Position numbers and translations under genes: made by a program. From positions 18,205,027 through 18,269,026 of the forward strand of contig JABAKD010000023.1 of the NCBI GenBank assembly GCA_012845835.1: 64,000 nucleotides of DNA, given 5' to 3'. Source of the stretch: Undaria pinnatifida (lineage: Eukaryota > Sar > Phaeophyceae > Laminariales > Alariaceae). Shown here piece by piece: positions 32,283 through 43,289 of the stretch (position 1 is its first letter; each line of letters begins with the position of its first letter). The notes under the pieces are model-generated. The model ran no database searches. It was not told the DNA's origin and saw only the letters and a program-made list of their open reading frames with translations.

Positions 32283-32969
32283 CCTCGGATAGATCATGAT
32301 CTAGATCATCTTGATCTTTTTGGCTTATATATATATATTAATAGATCAGAACGGTTCCCACCCGGCAAAAACATGTGCAGACCATGCAGATCATACAGAT
32401 CCCACCCAGGTAAACATGTGCAGATCCCACAGACCCCGCAGATCCCACCCACGCAAACATGTGTGAAGGATCTAGATCATACAGATTCCACCCAGGCAAA
32501 CATGTGTGAAATATATAGATCATACAGATCCCATCCAGCCAAACGTGTGTATAGGATTTAGACTATACAAATCCCATTAGTGAAATATGATGTAGATCCC
32601 ACAGACCCTTCAGATCACAATCAGCAAGCATGTGCAGATCATGCAGATCGTACAGACCCCACCCAGGCAAACATGTGCGAAGGATCTATATCATATAGAT
32701 CCCACCAAGGAAAACATGTGTTTGAGAGCTAGATCGTGCTGATCCCACCCAGAAAGCATTATCTAGATCCCGCAAATCAGATCTTGATCCCGCAGATCAT
32801 AGAAATCCCACCGGAAAACATGGAGTAATCTAGATCTCACGGATCGTATAAATCCCACCCCGGAAAACATAAACGTGTGTCCAGAAGATCGGTGATGAAG
32901 ATCTCGCCTTGGCAAACGTGTGTGGAACAAGAGCTAGATCATGCAGGATGCACGCGGGCAAACGTAAAC
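32283..32969. repeat. GATC-rich tandem array, block 1
   Basis: Diverged units of about 40-60 bases follow the pattern 'agatcatacagatcccacccaggcaaacatgtgtgaaggatct' (shown in words: CATACAGATCCCACC, then AGGCAAACATGTG, then AAGGATCTAGAT). They form open frames on both strands that are repeat artefacts. The core AAACATGTGCAGAT is shared with the arrays at 58890 and 63775. Confidence 0.85.
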
Positions 32970-32975
32970 GTCTGT

Positions 32976-33280
32976 TTTTTGTTTTTTTATGGCACACTTC
33001 TAGTTTCCAGCTTCTGGACAATCCGTGGACACAGGTTTCGTCCTTTTCCCCCCTGGTTCTTGCCTTCAATTTTTATCGCGCATAGGGTTCAGCAACCCCA
33101 CTGCTCGTCGATTTTCCATCGAGTGTTGCTAACTCACGCTCCCGCGTTTTCCGCAAGTTAATTTGTGCACAAGAAAAATTTCCCACGAATTTGTACGAGT
33201 AGGCACTCGTGGGGGCTTGAACTCGCGAAACTGACCTATACCAGGCTCGAGGATAACCTGATACGCCACCGGGGCGACCG
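32976..33280 (-). mobile_element. tRNA-headed SINE (SINE-1), copy 1
   Basis: On the minus strand a tRNA-like head (33280 to about 33198) has an A-box-like GGTGGCGTATCAGG and a B box GAGTTCAAGCCCC. A ~190-bp body and an A-rich tail ending at about 32976 follow. The 6-mer GTCTGT flanks the element on both sides (32970-32975 and 33281-33286), a likely target duplication. The whole unit is repeated at 62138-62445. Confidence 0.78.
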
Positions 33281-33353
33281 GTCTGTGCAAGATCGAGTTT
33301 TAGACAGCTTACACAAGGCAACATATGTTTGCGGCAGCTCTCCGTGATGCAGC

Positions 33354-33668
33354 TCACCCCGTCTGTACATTTGCCGAGAAGGTGAGGTTGATCTTACATC
33401 GTACCCGTCGGTCGTAACTAGGGGGATGGGGGTGAAGTGCGTCATAAATGGAAAGCGGCGAAGGTAATATGCATCTTGCAAACTCGATGAAGGGAATATG
33501 CGGCGGAGGACAGAAAAATCCGCACCCTGCGCAGGACATTGTCATTTCAATTGCACGTCTACAACTTACCCCTGTGGACGGTGATGCCACTATCAAAAGC
33601 GAAAGTACCACAGCCATCCATGCCACACATGCCACTAGACAGTTAAGGGTAATTCCCTTTCGCGCCAC
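33354..33668 (-). CDS. Short open frame with signal-like N-terminus, unrecognised
   Basis: It encodes 104 residues starting MARKGITLNCLVACVAWMAV, a basic start followed by a hydrophobic stretch, then a cysteine-rich part. The locus is not obviously repetitive, and the opposite strand is also open (33448-33753), so one of the two is a shadow. No family is recognised and no splice model is proposed. Confidence 0.2.
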   Translation of the reverse strand: MARKGITLNCLVACVAWMAVVLSLLIVASPSTGVSCRRAIEMTMSCAGCGFFCPPPHIPFIEFARCILPSPLSIYDALHPHPPSYDRRVRCKINLTFSANVQTG

Positions 33669-34093
33669 TCGCGACGCAAAAATGCCCCCGGATCGGCAGG
33701 GGAATCTCCTTCCTGCCCGCTGGCGGTATCATCTGCGGGTGCAGAGCCAGTAGAGCTGCTTCCCCCGATGTGCATGCTTATGCTTGTGCTCTGCTTCAGC
33801 TCCACGTGATTGTGTACTCGTGGAGTTGGGCAGTGTGTGCGTGGGAGCTTGATCGGCCGCCACTAAGACCCCAAGATCGTCAACCACCAAGGGCTGTTAC
33901 GTCGTATGTCGCTCCGATCTCGTATAGAGCACGAACAGTTCAGTTAGATACTGGCGCCAGTCCAGTATGATATACCAGGTATTGGTACAACACCATCACA
34001 CGCGGGGAAATCGGAGATCCTTCAGATCGTACAGATCTCACCCAGGTATACGTGTGTAAAGGATCTAGATCATACATATTCCACCTTGGTAAA

Positions 34094-34465
34094 TGTTGAG
34101 GAATTAGCGGGGTATTAGTCCGTTTGACCGCTTGCAAAGGTTAACCAATAGCTTACCCAAACTAAGCCTTATAACACTCTCCCCCCCTGAAACGGCGGGA
34201 CAGCAGGTCGGCCGGATATACGGGCGGACCTCTGTCAATACCCAAGCCGTTTCATTTCCTGGGGATACCAGGGAGAGTATTTTTCAAGTTCGACATGGGG
34301 AAAGTCTGAAAAGTTTATTATTGTGGATGGTGGGGATCGAACCCACGACCCAAAAACCCATGGTCCTGCCGACGACGCCATTTGTTAAGGAATTAGTGGG
34401 GTATTAGTCCGTTTGACCACTTGCAAAGGTTAACCAATAGCTTACCCAAACTAAGCCTTATAACA
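34094..34465 (-). mobile_element. Miniature LTR element (TRIM), 372 bp
   Basis: Two 83-bp direct repeats (34094-34176 and 34383-34465) begin TGTT and end AACA and differ at only a few positions. They flank a 206-bp interior. TAAA lies on both sides (34090-34093, 34466-34469). Read on the minus strand the LTR is followed after two bases by TGGCGTCGTCGGCAGGA, a primer-site candidate. The second LTR is preceded by a purine tract GGGGGGGAGAG. There is no coding capacity. It depends on proteins from another element, probably the one that also mobilises the giant element at 16302-31029. Confidence 0.9.
34320..34382 (-). promoter_or_regulatory. tRNA T-arm-like sequence and primer site inside TRIM
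   Basis: On the minus strand positions 34346-34330 read GTGGGTTCGATCCCCAC, a perfect 5-bp T stem with a TTCGATC loop and a consensus B box. It lies about 40 bases after the primer-site core at 34380-34364. The A-box side is weak, so this is a partial tRNA-like structure. Confidence 0.6.
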
Positions 34466-34800
34466 TAAATATGTGTGAAGGATCTACATGACACAGATCC
34501 CATCCAGGCAAACACGTGGAATATCTAGATAATACAAATCACGTCAGTCAAACATGAGCTAGATCCCGCAGATCATATAGATCCCATCAGTCAAATATTA
34601 TCTAGATCTACAGATGACATTCAGCAAACATGTGCAGATCCCACAGATCCCACCCACGCAAACATATGCGAAGGATCTAGATCATACAGATCCCACCCAG
34701 ACAAACATGTGTGTAAGAGCTTAATCGTACAGATCCCATCAGTGAAATATGATCTAGGTCCCGCAGGTCATACAGAGCAAGGACCTGTTGACCCGAAAAG

Positions 34801-35572
34801 AGCTAGATACCATAAATCGGAACTGATTGTCCGTGGTGTGAAATATTTGCACACACAGTGGATCATACAGCAGGAGCCAAAACACACAGCAGTAATCACT
34901 GCGTGTGTACCCACTACATACAGCAGCAAGCAGCTGCAACACTGCTGTTGGTCGATGCAGTTGTATCATACGTACAGTATATATGCACATGCGTAAACAC
35001 GATAAAAGCTTCGACATTCACGCGTACGAATGATACGTCCTGTCGCTAGAATATGTTGGCTTCATAAAAATCTAGCGTTGATTCTGGTTGACTGCATAAA
35101 CCATGAAACCTATGTTAGCCTTTGAAAAAATACGCCGCCACCATTCCCGGGACTAGCAGCATCGATGACTTCACAGCAGTACAATTAAAGGAGCAATCAT
35201 AGTAAAAAATGCAGAAATGCAAATATTTAGCCGCCCTCATGTGGAGCCCCTGTAAAAAATGTTTTACTAAGCTACCAGGTAGAGGGCGTAGACCACGACG
35301 AAAAGCGAGTGCACCAGCCCCTCTCTGCGGCGAACGTACAACAGCAGCAAGAAGCAGCAACATCCTGTAGGGGGTAAACCACGACACGAAGCGAGCACGC
35401 GCGAGCTTTTGTGTGGTGCAAACGTACAGCAGACAAAAACAGCAACACTCTGTAGTATTACCTCGGGCACTGCTGTTGCTGCTGCGATTGTGTCATACGT
35501 ATGATAAAGGATGTATGACACTTGCCACAAATCATATAAACACGTGGCACGTATCTAATTTGAACTGGAGTA
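34801..35572. repeat. CAG-rich sequence with a ~95-bp tandem duplication
   Basis: The block at 35279-35372 ('gtaga...ccacgacgaaaagcgagtgcacc') recurs at 35373-35455 with 'accacgacacgaagcgagcacgc'-type drift. The remainder is unassigned. Confidence 0.5.
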
Positions 35573-35575
35573 TAA

Positions 35576-36352
35576 GGCCATTTCTTACACAGTCGGATTC
35601 CGCCAATCGAAAACGGCCCTTCTCGACTGGACTTTTTTTCGGCTGGATTCTTCTGGTCCCTCTGCTTATCGTCAGTCGAATCGATTTTATAGTTTTCGTG
35701 CTCTTCCTAGAGGCGGTTGGTGTGAGGGAGTACTGCTGTATGGCAGTCGAAAATCGTTCGGCAGCTCTGTCAGCTGTGCTTCGCGAGTTCTTCGCGAGCA
35801 TCGCGCGCGACGAACCTTCATCCAAGCGGGTTGGTGGCGTTGGGCTTAGCCGAAAGCCGCCAAAGCTACGTTCGTGGCGTTGCACTCAGCCGAGAGCTGC
35901 CAAAGCTACAGCAGGCGTAGCCGTTGTTGGCGAGATGGCATCGAAAACGCGCGCTACATCATTACTGCTGTCGTGTGATACACGCTGCTGGCGAGCGGAG
36001 CTAGGAGTCCGCCACGCTGACTTGCGGCGAAAAGCAACAGCAGTGATAGCCAAGGCAGCGTCGACGCTGTTGTATGATACTGCTGTGTGGTACCTGGTAT
36101 GGGTGTGTGGGCGTGTGGATGTGTGCTTTGTGGTGGGATGAGCGATGCGATGGGTTCAAAAATCAGGTGTAAAACTTTTTTCGACTGAGTTTTTCGACTG
36201 GCAGATCCGGTCGAAAAAGTTTTCGACTGGATCCGCCGGTCGGAATTCTCAGTCGAAAAAGCCCTTTTTCGATGGTGTAAGAAAGCCCGATTTGGGCTTC
36301 AGTCGAAAAAGGCTGTTTTCGACTGACAGATCCGACTGTATAAGAAATGGCC
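35576..36352 (+). mobile_element. Harbinger-like non-autonomous DNA element, copy 2
   Basis: 777 bp flanked by perfect TAA duplications (35573-35575 and 36353-36355). The ends start GGCCATTTCTTA(C/T)ACAGTCGGAT and pair over about 55 bp. Copy 1 at 7643-8429 is its inverted relative. A 242-codon frame crosses its left end but is not conserved in copy 1, so I do not call a gene. Confidence 0.87.
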
Positions 36353-36439
36353 TAAAGACCTTTTGGATATTAACATGAATATCAAACTGTTCATTTTATT
36401 CCGGTACGGCACGTTTGTTTTGGCGCTCTACACTGTAAC

Positions 36440-36905
36440 GAACACCCCAGCTCACGCCGCCCTCGCTCGGCCGATACTCGCCAACTCGCGACTAAAATCG
36501 GCAGCCCCGACCTATCTAAGTGGAGGACATTCGTCCCCTGCTGCGCGTTCGACCTCGGCAAGGCCTTTGCGTCTGTGGTCACGGGGTCTGAGGAACTTCA
36601 CCGATTGTATAAACTTTTGTTTGAATTCGTGTGTGGACGGGAATGCAAAATGCGTTCTATTTCTTATATCATGAGGTGTCGTACCTTATATGAGAACGCA
36701 CGGAGCTACCCAAGCTGCGTTTGCCCGCGACAGGCCTCCGCCTGCAACTTGCTTCCCACCCTAAGCTCGAGCGTGTCGGTACGTCCGCGCGAGGGGTGCA
36801 CAATAGACAACAACATATGCTGCTGAGCCCAAGAAAGCGAGTTGCTCTTGGGTCCCGGAACCATGGTCGACGCTGCGCATTATCCCGTGTGCGGGTGCTA
36901 GGATA
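36440..36905. repeat. Rep-D, copy 1
   Basis: It aligns with 45690-46160 from 'cgccgccctcgctcgg' to 'gtgtgcgggtgctaag'. Each copy is followed by an inverted Rep-A 3' end (G-rich then 'catggccgtagtcg'). Frames are not conserved. Confidence 0.65.
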
Positions 36906-36975
36906 TGTGTGGGAGGGGTGTACTAAGTTTGCGCATGGCCGTAGTCGTCCGGCTATAGGATTTGTGGAGGGGGTT
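36906..36975 (-). repeat. Inverted 3' end of a Rep-A retroposon
   Basis: 'gtgggaggggtgtactaagtttgcgcatggcc' (read in pieces) matches the reverse complement of the poly(C) tail region. Confidence 0.55.
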
Positions 36976-38815
36976 ATCTTGTGGGCGCTATATAACACGT
37001 GTCACACGGTACGACAGCAGCCGCGCGTTGAGCTTCTCTCTCCTTTGGTATAGACACAGACGGTGCTTCTGTGTGTATGCGTATGCTTGAGCGCTTCTGT
37101 ACATGCGAGGTGTGTGTGCGTGGAGTGTGTGCTGCGGCAACATCAGTATACATCAGCAGCACAGCAGAATCAGTTCAACAGCAGCCGTGTTTCAAGATCT
37201 TGCCTTTGTGCCAGCAGTCGTGGTGTATTATGTGTGGCTGGTGCACAGCATGAGATCGAACTACAACAGGTATTTCGCGTTCAGCGCAACGATCAAGAAC
37301 ACGTAGTCGGGCCTCATACCACAGGTATACGAAACGTACAGCAATAGCTAAAGCAGCAGCTCATACACAACATCGTTGGAACGCCTGCGTTCCCCTCGTT
37401 CGACTTGCGACGCCCCCCGGATATTATGTAATCCTTATCCCGGAGGGGAACCTTGTATTACGCACTAGATGCATGCTGTTATATGTACGTGCACGAACAA
37501 CCGCCACGGGTAAGGTGGCATACATTCGTCTTGGGGTTGGTACACTATCCTTCCCTCCTGGGGATGGTTTCATTTTGTACCCGAGAACACGGGGACGCGT
37601 TCATCGTGTACCCGGACATGAGTCTAGTAGTGGTAAGAAGCAAGCTTACGCTTACGGCGTGCGGCGATGCGGGACGCACTTTTTCGCGGGAGTTCCGCTT
37701 AGCGCACCATGTGCCGGAGTCAGTGTACGGCTTGCGGCACCCCCGCACCCCCGTTTTTTTGTGCCGCACCTTTATTCCATGCAGGCTAATACATATGCGG
37801 CCCCCCTTCCGCCGTAAGGGATGAAAAAAATTGGGTCCGCCTGTGAGGCGTTTGTCTTGTTTTCGTGCTTTCGCTGTACGGATTTTTTTTGGTCCGTTTC
37901 GCCGTAGTCCAACTCTTTAGGGGGCCGGCTTCGCCATCGGCATTTTTTTTCAAGTTTTTTCGACGCAGGCGCTCTTTCAAATTTTTGAATTGCATAATGT
38001 AGCGTCTTTTTCGCAGGAGGTGTATGTTTTAACGCCCCCTTTTCCCCTATATATGCTCCACGTTCGACACGCCGACTTGAGACTCCAAACGTTCATTCTT
38101 TCAAGTAGGGCAGACGCTCGAAGGGTATTATCGGTAGATGCTTTGGGGGTATAACGGATTGCTGCTGGTGCTGTGGATCATCGCGCACAGCCTGTCAGTC
38201 TTGCTGTTGGTCTGACTCTGGTGGCGGGGCTCTATGTTCCTGCTGCTCTGATACAACTGTTAGTCTCATGAGTGTGTCAAGTGGTTGAGGAAGCGTTATG
38301 TTTGGGAGATTCTCGCCATGAGCTAAGTGGTCGTCCACGACCATAACCGTAGGTGATGTTTTTTTTCGTTTTCGTTTCCTTTTTTGTTACTTTTTTTACG
38401 TCGTAACAGCAGTATACATGTTGCAGTGTTCCTGTGCGTTATGAGGACCCCTGATGCCCCCCTACCACGAGAGGGTAAAAGGATCGTGTAAGACGCACAT
38501 GTCCGGGTTGGTATAACCCGAAGTCAACCATGGTATAACCCTGGTATGAAATCACCGTGACGAGTAGCTGCACGCTCTAGGTATCATACATGCTATCTAT
38601 TTTCGTGCGGGTGCGACCCCCCCGCTGTTCGTTCGCCTGGAATCGAGACTGAACGCACAAAAAGGTTGATATTTGTAGGTGGTAGCGTTCCATTTTATAA
38701 ACATATTTCAAAGACGTCAGCCGTGACTTCGACGAATTTCGGGTCAATAGTCATCTTTGCAAGCGGCGTTGTTGGTACTTGTAATATACTATGTGGGTGA
38801 GTTTTTATTATTACG
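36976..38815. other. Unassigned sequence
   Basis: No recognisable gene. A T-rich stretch with several TTTTTTT runs lies at 37800-38010. A GC-rich hairpin-like 'cccctccgggataagg' region, read on the minus strand, lies near 37430-37450. Confidence 0.4.
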
Positions 38816-38829
38816 GCCGTTTGGGCCAT

Positions 38830-39190
38830 GTCACTCAACTGGCTACCCACTTTTTCTTTGTCAATTTTTGAGAGTTAGCTGAAACAAAGTTTGCCGTGAT
38901 TGTGCGGGCGAGTCGCTCGCGAAACCCGTCGCAAAAACGAAAACATTATTTTTCATTTTATTTATATAGTATGCTTTTTGTGATTTTTTTCCCTTCGACA
39001 TCTTTGGGCAGCAAAATCCGCTGCTTTTCAACTGGCTACCCACCTACCAGCGTACGTATGAACCCAGTATGTTGATATTATCGTCCCAAGTCTTGCGGCC
39101 GTTTTGACCGATTTTCAACTGGCTACCCACCTTTTCTCGCTCAATTTTGAGAGTTTCCAGTTGAAAGAATGTTTTGTCGTCATCGTGAAG
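38830..39190. repeat. Degenerate repeat with CAACTGGCTACCCAC
   Basis: The 15-base word occurs at about 38837, 39030 and 39117. The first and third are followed by related 'tttttctttgtcaatttttgagagtt' blocks (in pieces). Confidence 0.65.
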
Positions 39191-41475
39191 GCAAGTCTCA
39201 GCCAAAATATGTCAAAATTGTCTTCGTTTTTTTCCTGTTTTTTTTCCTGTTTTTTTCTTCCTTGATCTTCTTGGTGCTGTGAAACCGGTCGAAAAAACGT
39301 AAACCGATAATCGTTGCCGCGCCTGAGCCCAGAACGCTAATATTTTAGCCTGTATCGTGTCCCGATTTTGAAATGTCTATCCAAGTTTTGGCTTTCAATT
39401 TTGAAGTCAGCATCGGAAACGAACATGCTGTCACCGCGGGGACAAGGCTCAGCAAACCCATCCGAAAATCGTTGTTAGTTTTTTTTTCGTTTTTTTTCGA
39501 AATATGATACGCATATTGAGTTATTCTCATCCCTGATACGTTTTGCCGACCTTTAGTGGGCTTCTAGAAGCTATAGAAGGTTCGTACCTCGGCGTGATTG
39601 TGTCCACAACGTACGTATCGCATATATGCGTGGTTATGTCTAACGTACGTATTAATAATACGTACGTCGTACGTAAGGGTGCAATACTAACAAACAGCAG
39701 CAGAAAGACCCCGATTTTACTACTGTGCCACACTACTACTACCCCTTTTACTACCACTACTACTACTACTTACTACTAAACTACTCCTGTGCTGCTTGTC
39801 AGGGGTGGTGGGGGTGTTGCTGCTGCTGGTGCTGCTCTTCTTTGGGGGGGAGGTTGTCCCGCTTTTCGGTCGGTCGCTCGGTCGCTCGGCCGCTCGACCG
39901 ATCGCCGTCGTCGCTCGATTGTGATGAGTGTGGCGTGACGTACGTACTATACAAGGCTCGTTCTCATATATTTCCTGCATTTGCTTGTTGCTCGACGTCT
40001 GGCTTAATGCTTTGTTCAACGGTTGTACGGCTAGTACACCGCGCAAGCTCTTGCTGCTCTCCTACTCCGTACCGTACATACGTACTGCGTGCCACTAGTG
40101 TGATTCGCGTAGAGCGTTTTTCTCTGTGGCTGCCGCTGCCCGCTCAAAGCACTCGTACTGGTCGGCAGACAAACACAACGTTGCGTTTGTACTCGTCGTA
40201 TGGCATGATACGTCTACTAAGGTATTAAACAGTACACTGGAACAGTAGGACAATGCATATAGCCCTGCTCTACAGTACTATTGTACTCGTGTCGTAGGGT
40301 TGATGCTTTTTTTTTGTTGTCTTACGCAATCACGTACTAGATATTTGTATTTGCTTAGAACGATGATCGGATACCATGTACTCAATTGACTGTTGCTTAT
40401 GGTGTGTGAGCGTCGCTAATAACATCTATTGACAAGGCACAGCTTCTCCGGGTATCATGCTTGCAGCGACATCAAGCCCATACATGCACTCTATGTATGT
40501 GACTTATATTCTAGATGAACTAGCCCCGTACACCTGCTGCCCCGGAAAGTTACGTGCCAACGTCAATTACAAGGCACGCCGGTTAAATACTTTGCACCTG
40601 TTAAACTGAGCGAAAGCTCCACTCTACGGCTAGAAGTATTTGGGAGTTGCTAGCGTTACGCTGTTGCTTCTTCCTCTTGGGGAAGCAGCTAAGTATGCAT
40701 TAATGGTTTTACAGCTTCCACGTTGAGGTATTAGGGATGTAATTCTGCAGGGCATACGGTCTCTGTTACATTGTACAGTCCACATTATCTGTGGTGCCTT
40801 ACACTTATTGGGTGCAAGCCTGGTCGCCGCCGATGTCAGTGGCAACGATAACTATATGGCGCATCCTCATCGGCAACTTACACCGCCGAGGACCTTTTCT
40901 TTAGCTGCTTCACGATATGGGTGCTTCTACGCTACTTGCAACGCCGATTGCTACGGTTGCTGGGCGTTTCTGTATTTTAGATATTGCATTGTTAGCAGTA
41001 ACGAAATAGATGTGCCTTGAGCGGTGTGTCGGCGATCCTCTCGGACACGCTCCCAGCTAGTGCGAAGCCGTGCTCTAAGGTATCGCACGTTTACGTAGTG
41101 CTGCAATTACGCTCGGCGACTTTCCGAATTTTAATACCAGGTACAGTATAACCCGCTTAGTCGCACGCACCACTGGTACTGTATGCATATGATACATGTT
41201 CAACATGCTTACGCCATCCTCGCGTACAACGCTGTGCTAGTTTGTTTTCACCATTTAAGCCAGTCCCCCTTTAAAGCATTCGTAGTTCATCCTGATCTGA
41301 ACTGCTGGCCAGGAAGAAACGCCCTTGTACTCGAAAATACACCCATCGCACAAGGAAAAAGCAAGGGACTAGGGGGCTTTTTTCGGGCGGTAGCAGCGTA
41401 GAAAACTAGCAGGACAAGCACATTCAACAGGATTATACGTGAAAGCCTAGATTGTACAGACTGTACAACCCAGTT
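39191..41475. other. Unassigned sequence
   Basis: Contains a CTACTA/CTGCTG-rich patch (39720-39850) and 'cggtcgctcggtcgctcgg' (39870-39890). No gene is recognised. Confidence 0.4.
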
Positions 41476-41479
41476 CTTC

Positions 41480-41904
41480 TCAATTTTTGCCGACGCCTGT
41501 CACGAACAACATTTTGTTGCCGATACTTTGTTTCGGTATGTCGAGGAAGAGCCGCTTGACACCAGTGTGACCCCTGTTTTCTGGTAACGGTAAAGGAGTT
41601 GGCGACGACGCCCACCATACACATAAAGCGTCTTGGAACGTTTCACCTGGTGTATTTTGTACATAATATTCCAGTTCGGATTGTGTAGGCGCCAGACCGA
41701 AAAGGCCAAAGTCAGTATCCGTCTGTGAACCTGTGGTTCTGCCTTCTCGCTCGCGTGGTAACTCTCCAGATCGAGCGATACTGACAAGCTGTGAACCCTT
41801 CCGGTGGAACGAGACAGCAGGCGCTACGTTGAACTCCCCATATCTCGTAGTTTTTGGGCGGATTCCGATTGAACCCCCCCTCCCCCATGGTCTTAAGACT
41901 AAAC
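41480..41904 (-). CDS. Unrecognised open frame
   Basis: A minus-strand frame stays open for about 170 codons (to 41995) and has mixed composition (for example VSFHRKGSQLVSIARSGELP, then TDTDFGLFGLAPTQSELEYY). It runs into the Rep-A tail at 41905. No domain is recognised. It could be a decayed exon or chance. Confidence 0.22.
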
Positions 41905-42070
41905 AGCTATGCATGAAATGAGTACACCACCATACCCGCTGAACCCCATCGGGTTGGCGTAGGTTGGCATCGACGCTGTAATACCCGCCCATCACGCGCG
42001 TGGGCTAGACTACTATTTATAGGGTACGTTTGTTTGTGTTTCCACGATTCTTGGTCGAGTTAGATCATAT
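41905..42070 (+). repeat. Rep-A tail followed by a Rep-A 5' block
   Basis: 'ctatgcatgaaatgagtacacc' (in pieces) resembles the tail. 'gttggcgtaggttggcatcgacg' resembles the start of the next unit, as seen between 13770 and 13860. Confidence 0.6.
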
Positions 42071-42214
42071 TTCGCGGGACGTGTGCGCTGTCTGCGTGAT
42101 AGTTGTTGAGCCTGTGATGCTAGCTTGCTACAACGGCTTGTTTGTTCTGGGAAAATTATGTGTTTACTTTATGTCTTGTGCCTTCACCTTTTCGTTTGGG
42201 TTCTTTTTTCTCAG

Positions 42215-42282
42215 AGAGGGGTGGCGCCTGATGCCCCAGATGTCCTTCGGGGTTCGACACCGCTGCATTGGGCTTGTTTCGG
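42215..42282 (+). pseudogene. Ankyrin-repeat exon, 68 bp
   Basis: The frame reads APDVLRGSTPLHWACF and ends with GG, the first two bases of a glycine codon. TPLHWAC is the hallmark of an ankyrin repeat's first helix. A pyrimidine-rich tract ending TTCTCAG precedes the exon, and GTGAGT follows it, so both splice sites look good. Ankyrin repeats are protein-binding scaffolds. A matching exon at 53222-53372 begins with the single base needed to complete the codon and continues GHLNVV. Whether the two belong to one gene is open; on its own this is an exon fragment. Confidence 0.72.
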
Positions 42283-42289
42283 GTGAGTA

Positions 42290-42925
42290 GGTTTGATTTT
42301 TTGTTACCTGACCGGCCGTTTCACTGCCTTACGTTATAATGGGTTGTTCGGACGCAGCTGTCATTTTTATGTTGCACGGATTTGGTCGACAGCTTCTCCA
42401 ATGCTGCTCAGTACGGTCAACACCCGAGAGTTCTTTTTGGCGAGGCGCACGCTTCTGTGCGGCTTGAGCGTAGAGAGGAACGCGCATGTTGCACGGTGCG
42501 AGTTTCGTGAGCGCTTTCGGTGGTTAGGAAACGGAGCTTCGTTGTAAATAGTCGTGTTCACTTTTAGCAAAGCACTGCTCCCAATGTATTTTCTAGGCGA
42601 TATCAAAAGGGTTCTGCTTTGTTTTGTCACTGCAAAACAAGTTGACGGGATGCGAGCTCACTGTTTTCGCTGCGGCGGAGCACTTGGCCGTTAGACACTG
42701 ATCGCCGGTTATCTCTACATCCTGAACACCTGTACATCAAATGCTTCAGCCCCAAACGTACATGGCATGAAACTTGTTCACGCCGTCGAACCCACATCGC
42801 ACGAAATTTGTCGCACCGTGACCTATTATTGCCGCTCAGAAACCAATCTGACTGACAGTATGCGTCGTTTGTTCATGATTGCTTGTATTCATCTCATATG
42901 ATGTATTGAACGGTATGCGCGATTG
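42290..42925. other. Unassigned sequence
   Basis: Follows the ankyrin exon and would be intron if that gene is real. No further exon is recognised. Confidence 0.4.
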
Positions 42926-42929
42926 TGTG

Positions 42930-43275
42930 CGCGACCTAGATACGGTGGCAATTCAAAGGCCATTGGAGAAAAAGGGGTGGACAATCCAAAAGTGGAATTA
43001 CCTGGTACGCATGGATACGAAGGAGAAAAGAGGACGAGACAGAACATCGAGAATAGGGGGGCGGGGAGAGCAGTATTCCTAGTCAAAGAGTGCTCGCGAC
43101 ATAATTGAAGTCATCAACGATAAGAATTTTGACAAACGCATATGGATAAGGGCACCAGGAGAGCGAAGAGCGGACTATTTCCTATGAGGAAACATCTGCA
43201 TGCCCCCAGAGTTGAGGATACTAGTAAAAGGGAAACAATGGAGAGCTCAGAGAGGTAACAGTAGATTTACGGCAT
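42930..43275 (+). pseudogene. LINE endonuclease fragment
   Basis: Plus-strand frames with frameshifts read RTRQNIENRG, AVFLVKEC, then IEVINDKNFDKRIWIRAPGE, DYFL, a stop, and GNICMPPE. This spacing fits the first half of an APE-type endonuclease of a non-LTR retrotransposon (the VGFLVK... IWIR... GN.Y.PP pattern). That domain nicks the target DNA. Only this piece remains; it ends at a Rep-B boundary near 43275. It probably belongs to the same LINE family as 12835-13780 and 51590-51990 (inference from similar residue style and shared tail at the last). Confidence 0.72.
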
Positions 43276-43289
43276 ATTATGTAATTCAG

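Larger units (their letters stand above)
33975..34800. repeat. GATC-rich tandem array, block 2
   Basis: It has the same unit as 32283-32969. It is interrupted at 34094-34465 by the TRIM. Joining the flanks around one TAAA gives a normal array unit, 'ggtaaatatgtgtgaagg'. Confidence 0.82.

Noticed and set aside
32338-32561. Small genes in the GATC-rich array
   Set aside because: Open frames follow the repeat unit on both strands.
34320-34382. Functional tRNA gene inside the TRIM
   Set aside because: The T arm is perfect but the D arm and acceptor stem do not pair.
32283-34800. CRISPR array
   Set aside because: The units are diverged along their whole length, there is no repeat/spacer division, and the context is eukaryotic.
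35413-36141. 242-codon plus-strand gene in the Harbinger-like element
   Set aside because: It starts outside the element and is not conserved in the copy at 7643-8429.
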